Assembly (NCBI GenBank): GCA_018268755.1
Contig: JAFDVW010000001.1
Coordinates: 1-64,000 of the forward strand
Length of the DNA: 64,000 nucleotides
Source of the DNA: Acidobacteriota bacterium
GTDB taxonomy: Bacteria > Acidobacteriota > Terriglobia > Terriglobales > Acidobacteriaceae
Reading direction: 5' to 3'
The position numbers were made by a program, and so were the translations under genes. How positions within the stretch are numbered: the stretch's first letter is position 1; every line of letters begins with the position of its first letter. Under the pieces are notes generated by a model that was not told the origin of the DNA, did no database searches, and worked only from the letters and a program-made list of their open reading frames with translations. Shown piece after piece: positions 53,849 to 63,500 of the stretch.

Positions 53849-55390
53849 ATGAACAACCGTGAAATCCAGGCAGCTTGGAAGTATCACGATGGCACGAAGC
53901 ACTCCTACTGGAGTATTCGTAACCATCCTCACTTCCTGGACTGGGCGAATCGTCCGTTGCCTTTCAAAATCTACCCAAAGATAGAGCCTCTTCCACTGCT
54001 GCGGGACGTGCCGCAAACAGGGGTGGCCGCGCTCTCCGCAATCTCAGAACGAGCGCCCGCGTCGCAGTCTGATTCGATTCCAGGCGTTCAGGATCTGGCG
54101 CGCCTCCTCTTTTTCTCGGCAGGGATTACCAAACAGCGCGCATATCCAGGTGGAGAAATCTACTTTCGCGCTGCGGCTTGCACCGGAGCTCTCTACGAGA
54201 TCGAACTGTACGTCGTGAGTAGCGATCTTCCGGGTTTGGATGCCGGCGTGTATCACTTCAATCCGGCGGATGTATCGCTACGGCTTCTACGAAAAGGTGA
54301 TTTTCGCGGAAACCTGGCTCAGGCGACGGCGATGGAACCCGCGGTGGCTCACGCGCCCGCGACGATCATCTGCACCGGAACGTACTGGCGGAACGCCTGG
54401 AAGTACCAGGCGCGCACCTATCGCCATTTCGGTTGGGACAACGGCACCCTGCTGGCAAATATGCTGGCCGTTTCTGCGGCTTCGGGGCTGCCGGTCGAGA
54501 TCGTGCTCGGGTTCGTGGATGCCGAGGTGAACTGCCTGCTCGATCTGGATACGCGGCGTGAGGTTTCCTTGTGCCTCGTACCGATCGGTCACACAGCGGA
54601 AGGTTCGCTGCCGGCACCGAGAGAGGCTCCGGCGCTTGGCTCGGAGACAATCCCGCTTTCACAGTACGAGGTCGAATATCCCGCCATGCTTGAGATGCAC
54701 GATGCGTCTTCGCTTGAGTCTGTAGACGAAGTGAATCAGTGGCGCGACAAGCCCCCAGTCCTTCCGTCTTCCGTTCTGGCGGGCAAGGCCGTTCGCCTCT
54801 CGCGCCTGCCGGAGGAAGAAACGAGGGACACGATCGAGCAGGTAATCCTGCGCCGCGGTTCTACCCGAACGTTCGACAAAGCCGCATCCATTACACTGGC
54901 ACAATTGTCTACCATTCTCGACTACTCCACGCGAGGTCTTCCGGCTGACTTCCTGGAGCCTCCCGGCGCGCAGCTAAACGATCTGTACCTGATCGTGCAT
55001 TCAGTGCAGGGTCTCAACCCGGGCAGCTACTTTTTCGGGCGTGAGCAGAATACCCTGGAGCTTTTGAAGGAGGGGGAATTCCGCGCCGAGGCCCATCATC
55101 TTGGTCTGGAGCAGGAGCTGCCGGCGGACGCCTGCGTGGACATCTTCTTTCTCGCCGATCTAAAACGCATTCTGGAGCGATACGGGAACCGAGGCTACCG
55201 AGCCGTCCAGCTGGAGGCGGGTGCCATCGGCGGCAGGATCTACCTGGCTGCGTATGCCCAGCACCTGGGTGCGACCGGGCTGACCTTCTTCGACGATGAT
55301 GTGATCAACTTCTTTTCACCGCACGCAAAAGACAAGAGTGCCATTTTTCTGCTCGCGATTGGCAAGCCACTAAAACGCAAACCACAGTAG
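53849..55390 (+). CDS. SagB/ThcOx-type nitroreductase-fold dehydrogenase
   Basis: A 513-residue protein with two nitroreductase-like halves. The first has LARLLFFSAGITKQRAYPGG and DAGVYHFNPADVSLRLL; the second has FDKAASITLAQLSTILDYSTRG, GLNPGSYFFG and the FMN-region AVQLEAGAIGGRIYLAAYAQHLGATGLTFFDDDVINFF. The family contains FMN-dependent azoline oxidases and related enzymes. It is cargo between tRNA clusters, with no peptide precursor or cyclodehydratase nearby. The start is weakly supported; ATG 53849 is the first in the frame. Confidence 0.8.
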   Translation: MNNREIQAAWKYHDGTKHSYWSIRNHPHFLDWANRPLPFKIYPKIEPLPLLRDVPQTGVAALSAISERAPASQSDSIPGVQDLARLLFFSAGITKQRAYPGGEIYFRAAACTGALYEIELYVVSSDLPGLDAGVYHFNPADVSLRLLRKGDFRGNLAQATAMEPAVAHAPATIICTGTYWRNAWKYQARTYRHFGWDNGTLLANMLAVSAASGLPVEIVLGFVDAEVNCLLDLDTRREVSLCLVPIGHTAEGSLPAPREAPALGSETIPLSQYEVEYPAMLEMHDASSLESVDEVNQWRDKPPVLPSSVLAGKAVRLSRLPEEETRDTIEQVILRRGSTRTFDKAASITLAQLSTILDYSTRGLPADFLEPPGAQLNDLYLIVHSVQGLNPGSYFFGREQNTLELLKEGEFRAEAHHLGLEQELPADACVDIFFLADLKRILERYGNRGYRAVQLEAGAIGGRIYLAAYAQHLGATGLTFFDDDVINFFSPHAKDKSAIFLLAIGKPLKRKPQ

Positions 55391-55465
55391 GGCCAACTCC
55401 CGGATTGTCGGCAATCCGGAAGTTACTGCGAAAGCGCCGCGACCTCCCTGCTTCAAAAGGAAAAC

Positions 55466-55542
55466 TGGTGCCAGCGGAGAGATTCGAACTCTCAAACACC
55501 TGTTTCTAAGACAGGCTGCTATTCCAATTCGCACACGCTGGC
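55466..55542 (-). tRNA. tRNA-Leu(TAG) with short variable arm
   Basis: Acceptor GCCAGCG/CGCTGGC, anticodon stem CCTGT/ACAGG, loop CTTAGAA (TAG), A73, CCA encoded. The D arm (TGTGCGAATTGG) is leucine-like, but the variable region is only TGTTT, five bases instead of the usual 12-16. Confidence 0.85.
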
Positions 55543-55544
55543 AC

Positions 55545-55635
55545 TGGTGCACAGGGGAGGATTTGAACCTCCGCGTCCCACTCGGGGAGACCGGGTTACA
55601 GCCGGTCCGTTTCGGCCGGGCTCACGCACCTGTGC
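55545..55635 (-). tRNA. tRNA-Tyr(GTA)
   Basis: 91 bases with a normal long variable arm (CCCCGAGTGGG region), acceptor GCACAGG/CCTGTGC, anticodon stem ACCGG/CCGGT, loop CTGTAAC (GTA), A73, CCA encoded. Confidence 0.93.
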
Positions 55636-55640
55636 AAACT

Positions 55641-55729
55641 TGGCGGAAGGTAGACGAATCGAACGCCCATCGCTCATCACGATGCCCCGGTTTTCAGGAC
55701 CAGTTGCCGACCAATCAGCGGTACCTTCC
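55641..55729 (-). tRNA. tRNA-Ser(TGA), C33 variant
   Basis: Class II with long variable arm, acceptor GGAAGGT/ACCTTCC, anticodon stem CTGGT/ACCGG, loop CCTGAAA (TGA) with C33, G73 as in serine tRNAs, CCA encoded. Confidence 0.9.
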
Positions 55730-55732
55730 GCA

Positions 55733-55820
55733 TGGCGGAGAGTACGGGAGTTGAACCCGTTAGCCTCTTGCGAGAACCCTTGTTTAGCAGACAAGTGCCT
55801 TACCGTCCGGCCCACTCTCC
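55733..55820 (-). tRNA. tRNA-Ser(GCT)
   Basis: Class II with a long variable arm (TTCTCGCAAGAGG), acceptor GGAGAGT/ACTCTCC, anticodon stem CTTGT/ACAAG, loop CTGCTAA (GCT), G73, CCA encoded. Confidence 0.93.
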
Positions 55821-55848
55821 GTTGAATTTTCAAAGAACGACAGAATTC

Positions 55849-55926
55849 TGGTAGGCCCGGTGGGAGTTGAACCCACAAAAGGGCTGCTCTTGAGGCAGCT
55901 GCGTATGCCAGTTCCGCCACGGGCCT
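55849..55926 (-). tRNA. tRNA-Leu(CAA) with short variable arm
   Basis: Acceptor AGGCCCG/CGGGCCT, typical leucine D arm (TGGCGGAACTGGCA), anticodon stem GCTGC/GCAGC, loop CTCAAGA (CAA), A73, CCA encoded. The variable region is only six bases (CCTTTT), so the long arm of bacterial leucine tRNAs is missing. Confidence 0.85.
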
Positions 55927-56673
55927 AAACGCTTAAGTTGAGCAGGAGTTAATAACTCAGTCGGAATGGACTGAGTCGCAATGACGATCGAAACTGAAGC
56001 AGGCGCTTCATAAGTGAAATATAGCACGAAACGGTAAGGAGCGCACTCAGCACGAGGAAGTGGATCTGTTCATTCGTACAGCCAAGTCTTGGCCTGGCCT
56101 GAGCCAACTGCAAGTCGATCTATGCCAAACCTCGTTGTTTGACCGAGGTGCAAATCCGTGAGACTCTCCGCACCACAATTGAAGAAAGCGCTTGCGGAGA
56201 GCAGGAAGCACGGATGATAGGTTATGAAGAAGAGACCGGAAGGCGTAGAGAGTTGCTCCCCGCCGAGAGGAATCCAGGCCTGGATTCACACTGTGTTACC
56301 GCCCCTTTGCCGGCCTTGCGGCTTCAGCATTGGATTCGAGTCTCACTTCCGTCCGTCTTGGCTCCAGCTAGATCAAATTCTTTTCCCAAGATACCGGCTC
56401 CCATCTGTGTCAGTGCCGCCGACCCCGATGCTCCGAATACTCCCCGGGCGCAAGATCTCGGCATTCTCACCAGTCAGACTGTGTTCCGTAACGAAGAGAG
56501 CGACGACTGGTCGCACCGAAGGATGGGATTCTTTTCCATTCTTTGTAGGGTCGGGTCGCATGGCGCGACTTCTTCCCCTGCCATCCCCAGGCAGCGTCGG
56601 GATCGACACGCGATATCTGGAGCCAGACAGGTTTGAAAAACTGGACGAATAGAACGGATGGAGAAAATGAGCT
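55927..56673. other. 747-base intergenic region before the excisionase
   Basis: No convincing gene in either strand. It must hold the promoter for the minus-strand tRNA cluster and probably that of the xis-int pair. A perfect 8-bp inverted repeat (ACTCAGTC/GACTGAGT, 55955-55976) lies 29 bases upstream of tRNA-Leu(CAA) and may be a leader hairpin. Confidence 0.4.
55955..55976. repeat. 8-bp inverted repeat in leader of minus-strand tRNA cluster
   Basis: ACTCAGTC and GACTGAGT flank a six-base loop. It sits directly upstream of the minus-strand tRNA cluster. It may be an operator or a leader hairpin. Confidence 0.4.
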
Positions 56674-56922
56674 ATGTCCCAGCCAATCACCATGCACAAA
56701 CCAGCCATGCCGCACCTCGTTAATACACACGATGCTGCCGAGATTCTCGGACGTTCCCCAGCCACATTGAAGCGCTGGCGCGCTGAGGGCGTAGGCCCGA
56801 ACTGGATAGAACTGCAAGGCCGCGTCAGCTATGATGTCAACGTTCTCCTGGAATACATCCGGAGGAACACACGAGTTGCTTCCGTGCGGGCTGCAATGGA
56901 GGAAGCTCGTGAGGCTGTTTAA
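56674..56922 (+). CDS. Excisionase-like HTH protein
   Basis: An 82-residue MerR-type winged HTH protein (VNTHDAAEILGRSPATLKRWRAEGVGPNWIELQGRVSYDVNVLLEYI) of the kind encoded next to tyrosine recombinases and used to direct excision. Its stop lies 11 bases inside the integrase gene, so the two are coupled. Confidence 0.75.
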   Translation: MSQPITMHKPAMPHLVNTHDAAEILGRSPATLKRWRAEGVGPNWIELQGRVSYDVNVLLEYIRRNTRVASVRAAMEEAREAV

Positions 56923-57988
56923 GAAACCGAAGTCAAAGTTTTATTGGTATGACTTCACGGTACGCGGCCAACGCTACCGAGGATCAACCAATGAGGCAAA
57001 GGCAGCCAGGGCATCGAAAGTTGCAGGTCTGAAACTCGCCGAAGCAGTCGAGAATTTGGACCCGCTTCCAAGGAAGGCCCCGGTGCTGTTTGAATTCTCC
57101 CGGCGCTTCCTGGAGTGGCTGGACAACGTCACTCTGGAAGACAAAACCAAAACCTACTACCGCGATGGCTGGCGGCTCCTGAAGGCAACCGGCATTGCGG
57201 GTATGCGACTCGATCAGATCACGAGGGACGCCGTCGAAGTATTGCGTTTCTCGGGATCATGCTCGAACGCCAATTGCGGACTGAGAACGTTGCGAAGAAT
57301 GCTTCACAAAGCAGAGGAATGGAAGCTGATTCGACGCGCTCCCAGACTGAAACTGGCGAAAGAATACGAGCGCGAGTTGAAGCTGGATGATGAATCGGAA
57401 AAGAGACTAGTGGCCTCTGCCGCCCAATGCGGCTGGAGTGATCGCAGCTTCCAACTTTTCCGGGACATCGTCAGGCTGGTGCGAGATACGGGAATGAGGA
57501 ATGGAAGAGAACTCTATCGCATGCGCATCGAGAATCTCGACTGGGCGAAGAGAAATATCTTTGTTCCCGACAGCAAGACCCCGGAAGGAAGACGTACCAT
57601 TCCCATGAGTGAGAGGGTCTACCAGATCCTGCGTGCGCGGTGCGGCACGAAGACCTCGGGCTGGGTATTTCCATCGCGTAGAAGAACTGCCAAGGTGCCT
57701 CATCTTGGCTCGATTGCGGTTCACTTTCGGGAGGCACGAAGGAAAGCGGGCCTTCCGGAAAAACTGGTCCTTTACTGCGGGCGCCACGATTTTGGCACCA
57801 TGGTCGCCAGCCGGACGGGCAACCTGAAGGCGGTGATGAAGGTGATGGGCCACAAGGATGTCAAAACCGCGATGAAGTACCAACATCCGGAAATCGACAT
57901 TGTTCGCGCAGCTCTGAACCAGGGTGGGGCCTCGGAAGTGGGCGCGTCGGGAAAATCTACGGCACACTTTACGGCACACCCAAAATAG
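56909..57988 (+). CDS. Tyrosine recombinase (ICE integrase)
   Basis: A 359-residue phage-type integrase. It has an N-terminal Arm-binding/AP2-like part (FYWYDFTVRGQRYRGSTNEAKAARA), a SAM-like core-binding domain, and a catalytic domain with Arg in RDTGMRNGRELYRMRI. The box II region is YCGRHDFGT, where Tyr replaces the first His of HxxR; then GHKDVKT and the nucleophile Tyr in AMKYQHPE. The start is GTG 56909, with GGAGG 6 bases upstream. It ends 25 bases before the 3' end of tRNA-Lys, the expected attachment site. Confidence 0.88.
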   Translation: MRLFKKPKSKFYWYDFTVRGQRYRGSTNEAKAARASKVAGLKLAEAVENLDPLPRKAPVLFEFSRRFLEWLDNVTLEDKTKTYYRDGWRLLKATGIAGMRLDQITRDAVEVLRFSGSCSNANCGLRTLRRMLHKAEEWKLIRRAPRLKLAKEYERELKLDDESEKRLVASAAQCGWSDRSFQLFRDIVRLVRDTGMRNGRELYRMRIENLDWAKRNIFVPDSKTPEGRRTIPMSERVYQILRARCGTKTSGWVFPSRRRTAKVPHLGSIAVHFREARRKAGLPEKLVLYCGRHDFGTMVASRTGNLKAVMKVMGHKDVKTAMKYQHPEIDIVRAALNQGGASEVGASGKSTAHFTAHPK

Positions 57989-58013
57989 CAACCCCGGTAA
58001 GTGATTGAAAAGA

Positions 58014-58089
<76 letters not shown>

Positions 58090-58427
58090 GGACACCAGGG
58101 TGGCACAGATAACGGCGTGGTGCGGGATATTGGCTGGCCGTTAGAACAAAACGGTAACAGCACCGCGACAGCGAAATCTGCCGTCTCGGCACCTGAAACA
58201 TTATACCGGTCAAATACGTTTCTTGTCTTGTGAGGAAGTGGCGAGATGACGCCCGATTGCGCCCAGGACCGCGAATCTCCAGACTATGCCGTGCCTGATA
58301 TCCCCACTCAAGAGGCCGCGCATGAAGGCAGAGACCGCGCATTTGCCGGCAAGGAAAATGACTCAAGCGGGGAAGACGCCCTCAACAGCGGCACAACCCG
58401 GGAAATCCGGCCGGGCGTCCCATACTG
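58090..58427. other. Intergenic region right of tRNA-Lys
   Basis: 338 bases at the chromosome side of the attachment site. A 61-codon plus-strand frame at 58246-58431 has a fair ribosome site but no recognisable protein and runs into the convergent gene. Nothing else seen. Confidence 0.3.
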
Positions 58428-58769
58428 CTAGGAACGCTGGCGGACATCCGCGGTAAAAGGCACGACGCCTTCTTCAGCGCGGGAACTGGGCTTGCGCGGA
58501 GGCAAGGGCTCGCTTTCTACCGGCGGACGGCGTTCGAGTGTACCCAACAGGGGGGCCTCGTCGGGAGGCAAGGCAACAAACTGCTCTGCCGCACACAAAA
58601 GGTCGACCAGGCGGCGCTGGCGAGCGCTCAAAACCTGAAATGGCAGCACGGGAAAATGGCGGAATAGCCACAGCAGATAAATCCGCTGCTTGAAGGTGGG
58701 CCTGATATAGCGCGGTCCCAGCGGGGTCATTACGCGCAGCACGCCTAGTGAGAGCTTATCGATCCACAT
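58428..58769 (-). CDS. Hypothetical acidobacterial protein
   Basis: A 113-residue protein, MWIDKLSLGVLRVMTPLGPRYIRPTFKQRIYLLWLFRHFPVLPFQVLSARQRRLVDLL, followed by a Pro/Glu-rich tail. A similar N-terminal block recurs in Acidobacteriota. No signal peptide or known domain. ATG 58769 is chosen by this similarity; the frame extends 12 codons upstream. Confidence 0.65.
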   Translation of the reverse strand: MWIDKLSLGVLRVMTPLGPRYIRPTFKQRIYLLWLFRHFPVLPFQVLSARQRRLVDLLCAAEQFVALPPDEAPLLGTLERRPPVESEPLPPRKPSSRAEEGVVPFTADVRQRS

Positions 58770-58937
58770 GACTCGACCGTCCGAACTCGTCCTTGCAGAA
58801 AGCATTGCAATTCAAAGGCCAGCATTATTGCACCAAAGCTAGGGCATTGCATTAGAAATCTTCAATATTTCCCGGTTTTTTGGGGAAGGCCGACTTCCGC
58901 ACTTGCACCAGAATCAGGGCAACTCTAAAGAACAGGG

Positions 58938-60407
58938 TCAGGGGAGGCGCGGCATCTTGCCACGGGCAGCGGGCACGACCAGAGCCTGCTCCAGGGTGGG
59001 AGTGTTCAGGGCGCGCAGGCGGATTTCGACATCATGCATCTTCTCTGCCGCCCCGGCCTTGAAATAAGCAGCGGAGAGCAATTCCAGCGAATAGGGGTTC
59101 TCCTGGTCGTCTTCCAGGCGATCGGCGGCGGCGGCGTATTTCCCTTCGGTCATCAGGCGGGCCCCGTCGGCCCCGGCCAGCGAAGCCTGCACGATATTGC
59201 TGCGGCTGCCGCCGGCCAGCGTCTCCAGCTGCTGATAAGACCTATCCGCCAGGTCTTTGTTGCCCGCATGCAGGGCCCGCACCGTCCGATAACGCAGGAT
59301 GCGGGAGATTTCATCCGTACGCTCCGCCTGGGTAAGATTTGCCTGAGGTCCCAGGGCATCTTCTGCCGACTGCAAGAGCTGCAAGGCCACCGCATCGTCG
59401 GGCTGGTAAAGCGCCTGATTGCGATAGGCCTGCGCCTCATGCAGGTCGAGCCCCTTGGCATGGGACTCCTGGGCCAGCGCGGTGAAGGCCCGGTCGGCCT
59501 CCGCCAGATTGTTCTCCCGCACCCAGGTGATGGCTTTTTGCAGGCCGTAATCGAGGCGATCGGCGGAATTATCGGCGGCCTCCATCGCCTTGTCGTATTC
59601 CGCGCGGGCCTGCGGCTGGTTCCCCATCAGGGCGTAGGTATCCCCCAGACCGAGCCGCGAAAAGACGAAGGCGGGGTTGATCTTCAGCGCCGCCTGGTAG
59701 TGCTCCAGGGCCTGCTCGAAGTGTCCGGCCTGACGCAGAATCTCCCCATAGGAGTCCTGCGGATTGGGCTCGTTGGGCAGGGCCGCCAGGTAGCGCTCCA
59801 TGGCGGAAAAGGCCTTATCAAATTCCCGGTCGTGGGCATAACAATAGGCGAGATTGTTGAGCGCCGCGGGATAGTTTTTATCGATGGTCAGGGCCCGTTC
59901 AAAGAACCGGCGCGCCTGCTGGTATCCGTTCTCCCCCATCAGCCAGTTGCCCGCCAAAAAGTACAGGCGCTTGTCCTTGGGATAGAGCGCCAGCATGTCA
60001 TTCATGGCCGCGATGCCGGGAAGCTGCTTCCCTTCCTGCACACTGACGATCCAGGTAATCATCAGCCGTTCGCCGGGGGAGACGTGGGGCGCCAGGGCTT
60101 GGGCCCGGGCCCGCGCCGTGGCCGCTTCCATGGGATCACGGCTATTGAAGGCGATCCAGGCCTGGGCCAGGGCAAATCCGGGATCAGCCTTGGCCGCATC
60201 TCTCCACTCCCCGTTTGCCCGCTCGAGATAAAAATTCTCATAGTCGGTCATGGCCTTCTCGAAGAGCTCGCGGGCTTGAGGAGAAGTCGTGGTTACCGGG
60301 AGAGTTCGACTGAGGGCCGCTTTGGGAGGACTGCCCCCTGCCAGGAAAGCACTGCTCAGGGCGAGGAGAATCCAGGCGGCGTATTGACGGTGCGGCAAAA
60401 GGCTCAT
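58938..60407 (-). CDS. Secreted TPR protein
   Basis: A 489-residue protein with an N-terminal signal sequence (QYAAWILLALSSAFLAGG) and about eight TPR-like repeats. Examples are QQARRFFERALTIDKNYPAALNNLAYCYAHDREFDKAF and QALEHYQAALKINPAFVFSRLGLGDTYALMGN. It is probably periplasmic or membrane-associated and a protein-protein interaction scaffold. ATG 60407 places the signal sequence at the N-terminus; the frame reaches further upstream. It lies downstream of the TonB receptor gene, beyond a terminator. Confidence 0.8.
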   Translation of the reverse strand: MSLLPHRQYAAWILLALSSAFLAGGSPPKAALSRTLPVTTTSPQARELFEKAMTDYENFYLERANGEWRDAAKADPGFALAQAWIAFNSRDPMEAATARARAQALAPHVSPGERLMITWIVSVQEGKQLPGIAAMNDMLALYPKDKRLYFLAGNWLMGENGYQQARRFFERALTIDKNYPAALNNLAYCYAHDREFDKAFSAMERYLAALPNEPNPQDSYGEILRQAGHFEQALEHYQAALKINPAFVFSRLGLGDTYALMGNQPQARAEYDKAMEAADNSADRLDYGLQKAITWVRENNLAEADRAFTALAQESHAKGLDLHEAQAYRNQALYQPDDAVALQLLQSAEDALGPQANLTQAERTDEISRILRYRTVRALHAGNKDLADRSYQQLETLAGGSRSNIVQASLAGADGARLMTEGKYAAAADRLEDDQENPYSLELLSAAYFKAGAAEKMHDVEIRLRALNTPTLEQALVVPAARGKMPRLP

Positions 60408-60484
60408 GACAGCTGCAGCGGTAACTCCGGCAGAGAACGTAGCATGTCGCCATGGCCCATCCAAGTACCGGAAGGGATGCCGAG

Positions 60485-60519
60485 AGTAAAGAAAACCCCT
60501 CTCGCCGCGACGAGAGGGG
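60485..60519 (-). terminator. Intrinsic terminator of the TonB receptor gene
   Basis: Nine perfect pairs CCCCTCTCG/CGAGAGGGG with a six-base loop, followed on the minus strand by TTTTCTTT. It lies 20 bases after the receptor stop codon. Confidence 0.8.
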
Positions 60520-60538
60520 CCGAGGAAAAAGCGCTTGG

Positions 60539-63500
60539 CTAGAACACGATCTTGGCGGCAAACTGCACGCCGCGCGGGCCGCCGCTGCCCAGGAAGGGAT
60601 TGCCAATGCCCACATCGCCGGTCGCGGTCAGCTGATAATAGCCGCTTTGCCGGCCGGTGGCGGCATCGGGAGAGCCGGCGTCCGCGGCAAAACCCGGCAT
60701 GATGGGATTGGCGAAGTTAGGATGATTCAGAATATTGAAGAACTCCGCGCGGATTTGCAGCTTCATGTGCTCGGTCAGGTCGGTGTTCTTGAAGAGGGAA
60801 AAGTTGAATTCCTTGAAGGAAGGACCGCGCAAGGAATTACGCCCTAAGTTCCCGAAGTGGCGGGTGCCGGCCACACAATTGCTTTCGTCGCTCGCCCCGG
60901 GATTGAGTGCCGGATCCCAGGTACAGGGCGCGGCAAAAGAGGACAGGTCGAGATAATTGTTCGGCCCGTTTCCATAGTGGACGGGTCCCACCACATCCGG
61001 CCGGTCATAACCTTCGCCGGCCCCCGAGTAATCGCCTTCAAACAGATAGTTCAGGTGCCAGGGCTGGCCGTCCTGCAGGCTGACCACACTGTCCACGCCC
61101 CATCCGTTCTTGAGCTTGGCCAGACTCCCGCCCAGCTTGGGGAACTCATAGGACAAATTCCAAGTGAAGCGCTTGCGAATATCAAAGCTCGATTGCCCGC
61201 GGTTGCCGCCCGGGTCCTGGCTGTTGCTGGGCTGCGCCTGATTGGGGGTGAAATCCTCGCTGTCACTGGAATCGTCGATCGAATGCGACCAGACAAAGTT
61301 GGCCTGCGAAGAAAGTCCATGCCAGGCGTTCATGCGCAGGCTGGTTTGCAGAGCGTGATAAATCGAGCTGCCCTTCGACTCCTCCATGTTGATATAGAAC
61401 AGCTGGGAGTAAGGCCGTGGCACTCCATACCCGATCACGCCATTCTCCAGATCAGCCGCAGTGATCTCGTCCTGGCCGGGCTGGTTGATATCGCGAAAGC
61501 GAAACAGCTTGGTGCCTTTGGACCCTACATACGCCACCTGAAACATGGCGCGGCCGCCCAGGGCCTGTTGAATATTCAAATTGAAGTTCTGGGTATAGGG
61601 CGTGCGCATTTTAGGATCGGCCCCGAAGAAGTCGCCGAGGGTCGAGGCGCTGGCCGCGTCGTACACCGGAACGCTGGCATCGAGCGCTCCTCCAGTGAGT
61701 CCCACCGAGGCGATGGCGGCTGTGCCGGCGCTGGGATTTCCTACATAGGCCGGGCCCGGACAGAAAAGGCAATTCCAGGGCAAGTGGCCGAGGAAGATAT
61801 CCTGGGCAAAGGCGTCGTAGAACATGCCCCAGCCGCCGCGGACGACGGTCTTCCCTTTTCCGCCAATGTCGTAAGCGAAAGCTACGCGCGGGGCAAAGTT
61901 GTTGAGGTCTTTGCCGTAGAGCTGGCCGGTGGGCGAGGTGCCATAGGCATCCGCCGGGTCAAACTGATAGAAGAGGTGATCTTTTTCGCCGGTGACGCCG
62001 AAGTAATCCCAGCGCATGCCCAGGTTCAAGGTCAGGCGGGGAGAAACGCGGTAGCTGTCCTGCAAGTAAAGACCATGGCTGTTCTCAAAGGTGTGGCGGC
62101 GCGTGTCGCCCTGGCGCTGCGACCCATCGGACGGCGTGCCTTCGAGGAAGGTGGTGAGATCGTCGAAAGAAAGCGTGCCGCGAAACGTATTCTCGATCAC
62201 GTGCTTGATGGTGGTGCGGCGGAATTCATAGCCAAACTTCACATCGTGCTTGCCCGTCTTCCAGGCATAGTTGTCCACGAAGTGCCAATTGGCGTCGACC
62301 CGGTTGCGCGGCACACTGGTGGTGGCGCCGATCTGCGAAAACGCCCCCACGGAAATGGAGGGCAATCCGCCTTCATAGGCGCCCACGCCGGTGTTCAGAC
62401 CGATGGAAGAGGGGTCAAACTTCTGGTCCTCGGGAAAGAACCCTTCGGCAAAACGGTTCCAGCCCAGGCGCGCCTCGTTGACTTGGCTGGGGTTCACGAT
62501 CTTCACATAGGAGAGGGAAATCAACTGGACCCGCGTGGGGGTCACGGTGTTGAAGCCGGGAAGAATGCCCGCCGCCAGCTGTGCAAAGGGAAAACTTTGG
62601 TCGCTATCTCCGAAGTAGTAGCGGCCGGTCAGCATGTTCCGGGTATTGAAGTTGTGATCGAGCTTGGCGATCATGCTGTCCACGCGATTGCGGAAGGGGG
62701 TGGCGGTGGAGAGATTGTCCTGGCTACAACCGGTGGTGTCGCTGACCGCGCCCGCAATGTTAGGAGTCGGCCAGGGGTTTCTCTGTAGTAGCGCCTGGGT
62801 CACGGGGTTTAGCGTGCCCTCGTTGTCGAGGATGTCCTGCTCCGCCGAAGCGAGCACGGCCGGATCCGGCACGCAGCTGGTCCCGGATTGCGCTCCGGAT
62901 TCGCGCTGCCCTTCATAATTTACGTAGAAGAAAGTCTTGTCTTTGACAATGGGACCACCGAACGACCCGCCGAATTGATTGTTCAGGAAAGAATTTTTGG
63001 GCGTGTTGTCAAAGTTGAAGTAGTTACGCGCTCCCAGCTGGCCGCTGCGCCAATATTCCAGCAACGATCCATGCCATTGGTTAGTGCCGCTCTTGGTCAC
63101 GATATTGACGACCGCCCCGCTGTTGCGGCCGTACTCAGCCTCATAGTTGGAGAGCACGCGCAACTCGGCCACGGCATCGATGGGCAAAATGGTGGCGGGG
63201 TCGCCGAAGACGCCGGCCTCATTGATGGCGGGATCGTTGCGGTAGCCGTCGTTCATGTCCGTGCCATCGAGCAGGAAGTTATTGGCGCGTCCGCGTGAGC
63301 CGTTCATGGAAAACGTGCCGTAAGAACCCGGGGAGTCGGAGATCTGGTCGGGCGAGCCGGCCACGCCGGGATTGAGATAGATCAACTTCATGTAGTCGCG
63401 TCCGTTGACCGGCACATTCTCAATGGTGGCGCTGGTCAAAGTTCCGCCCAGCTGCGCCGAGGTGGTGTCCACCTGGGGCAGGACTTCCCCGGAGACCTCC

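Noticed and set aside
56139..56652. Two overlapping frames of 140-165 codons before the excisionase
   Set aside because: Codon pattern and composition look random, there is no family, and no ribosome site fits.
58246..58431. 61-codon plus-strand frame next to tRNA-Lys
   Set aside because: Fair ribosome site but low-complexity, unrecognisable protein overlapping the end of a convergent conserved gene.
59034..60542. 502-residue plus-strand frame antisense to the TPR gene
   Set aside because: No domain, and it also runs through the terminator; the minus-strand TPR protein explains the region.
60857..62788. 643-residue plus-strand frame antisense to the TonB receptor
   Set aside because: It is a shadow of a high-GC gene; the receptor on the minus strand has signal peptide, regulatory, plug and barrel features.
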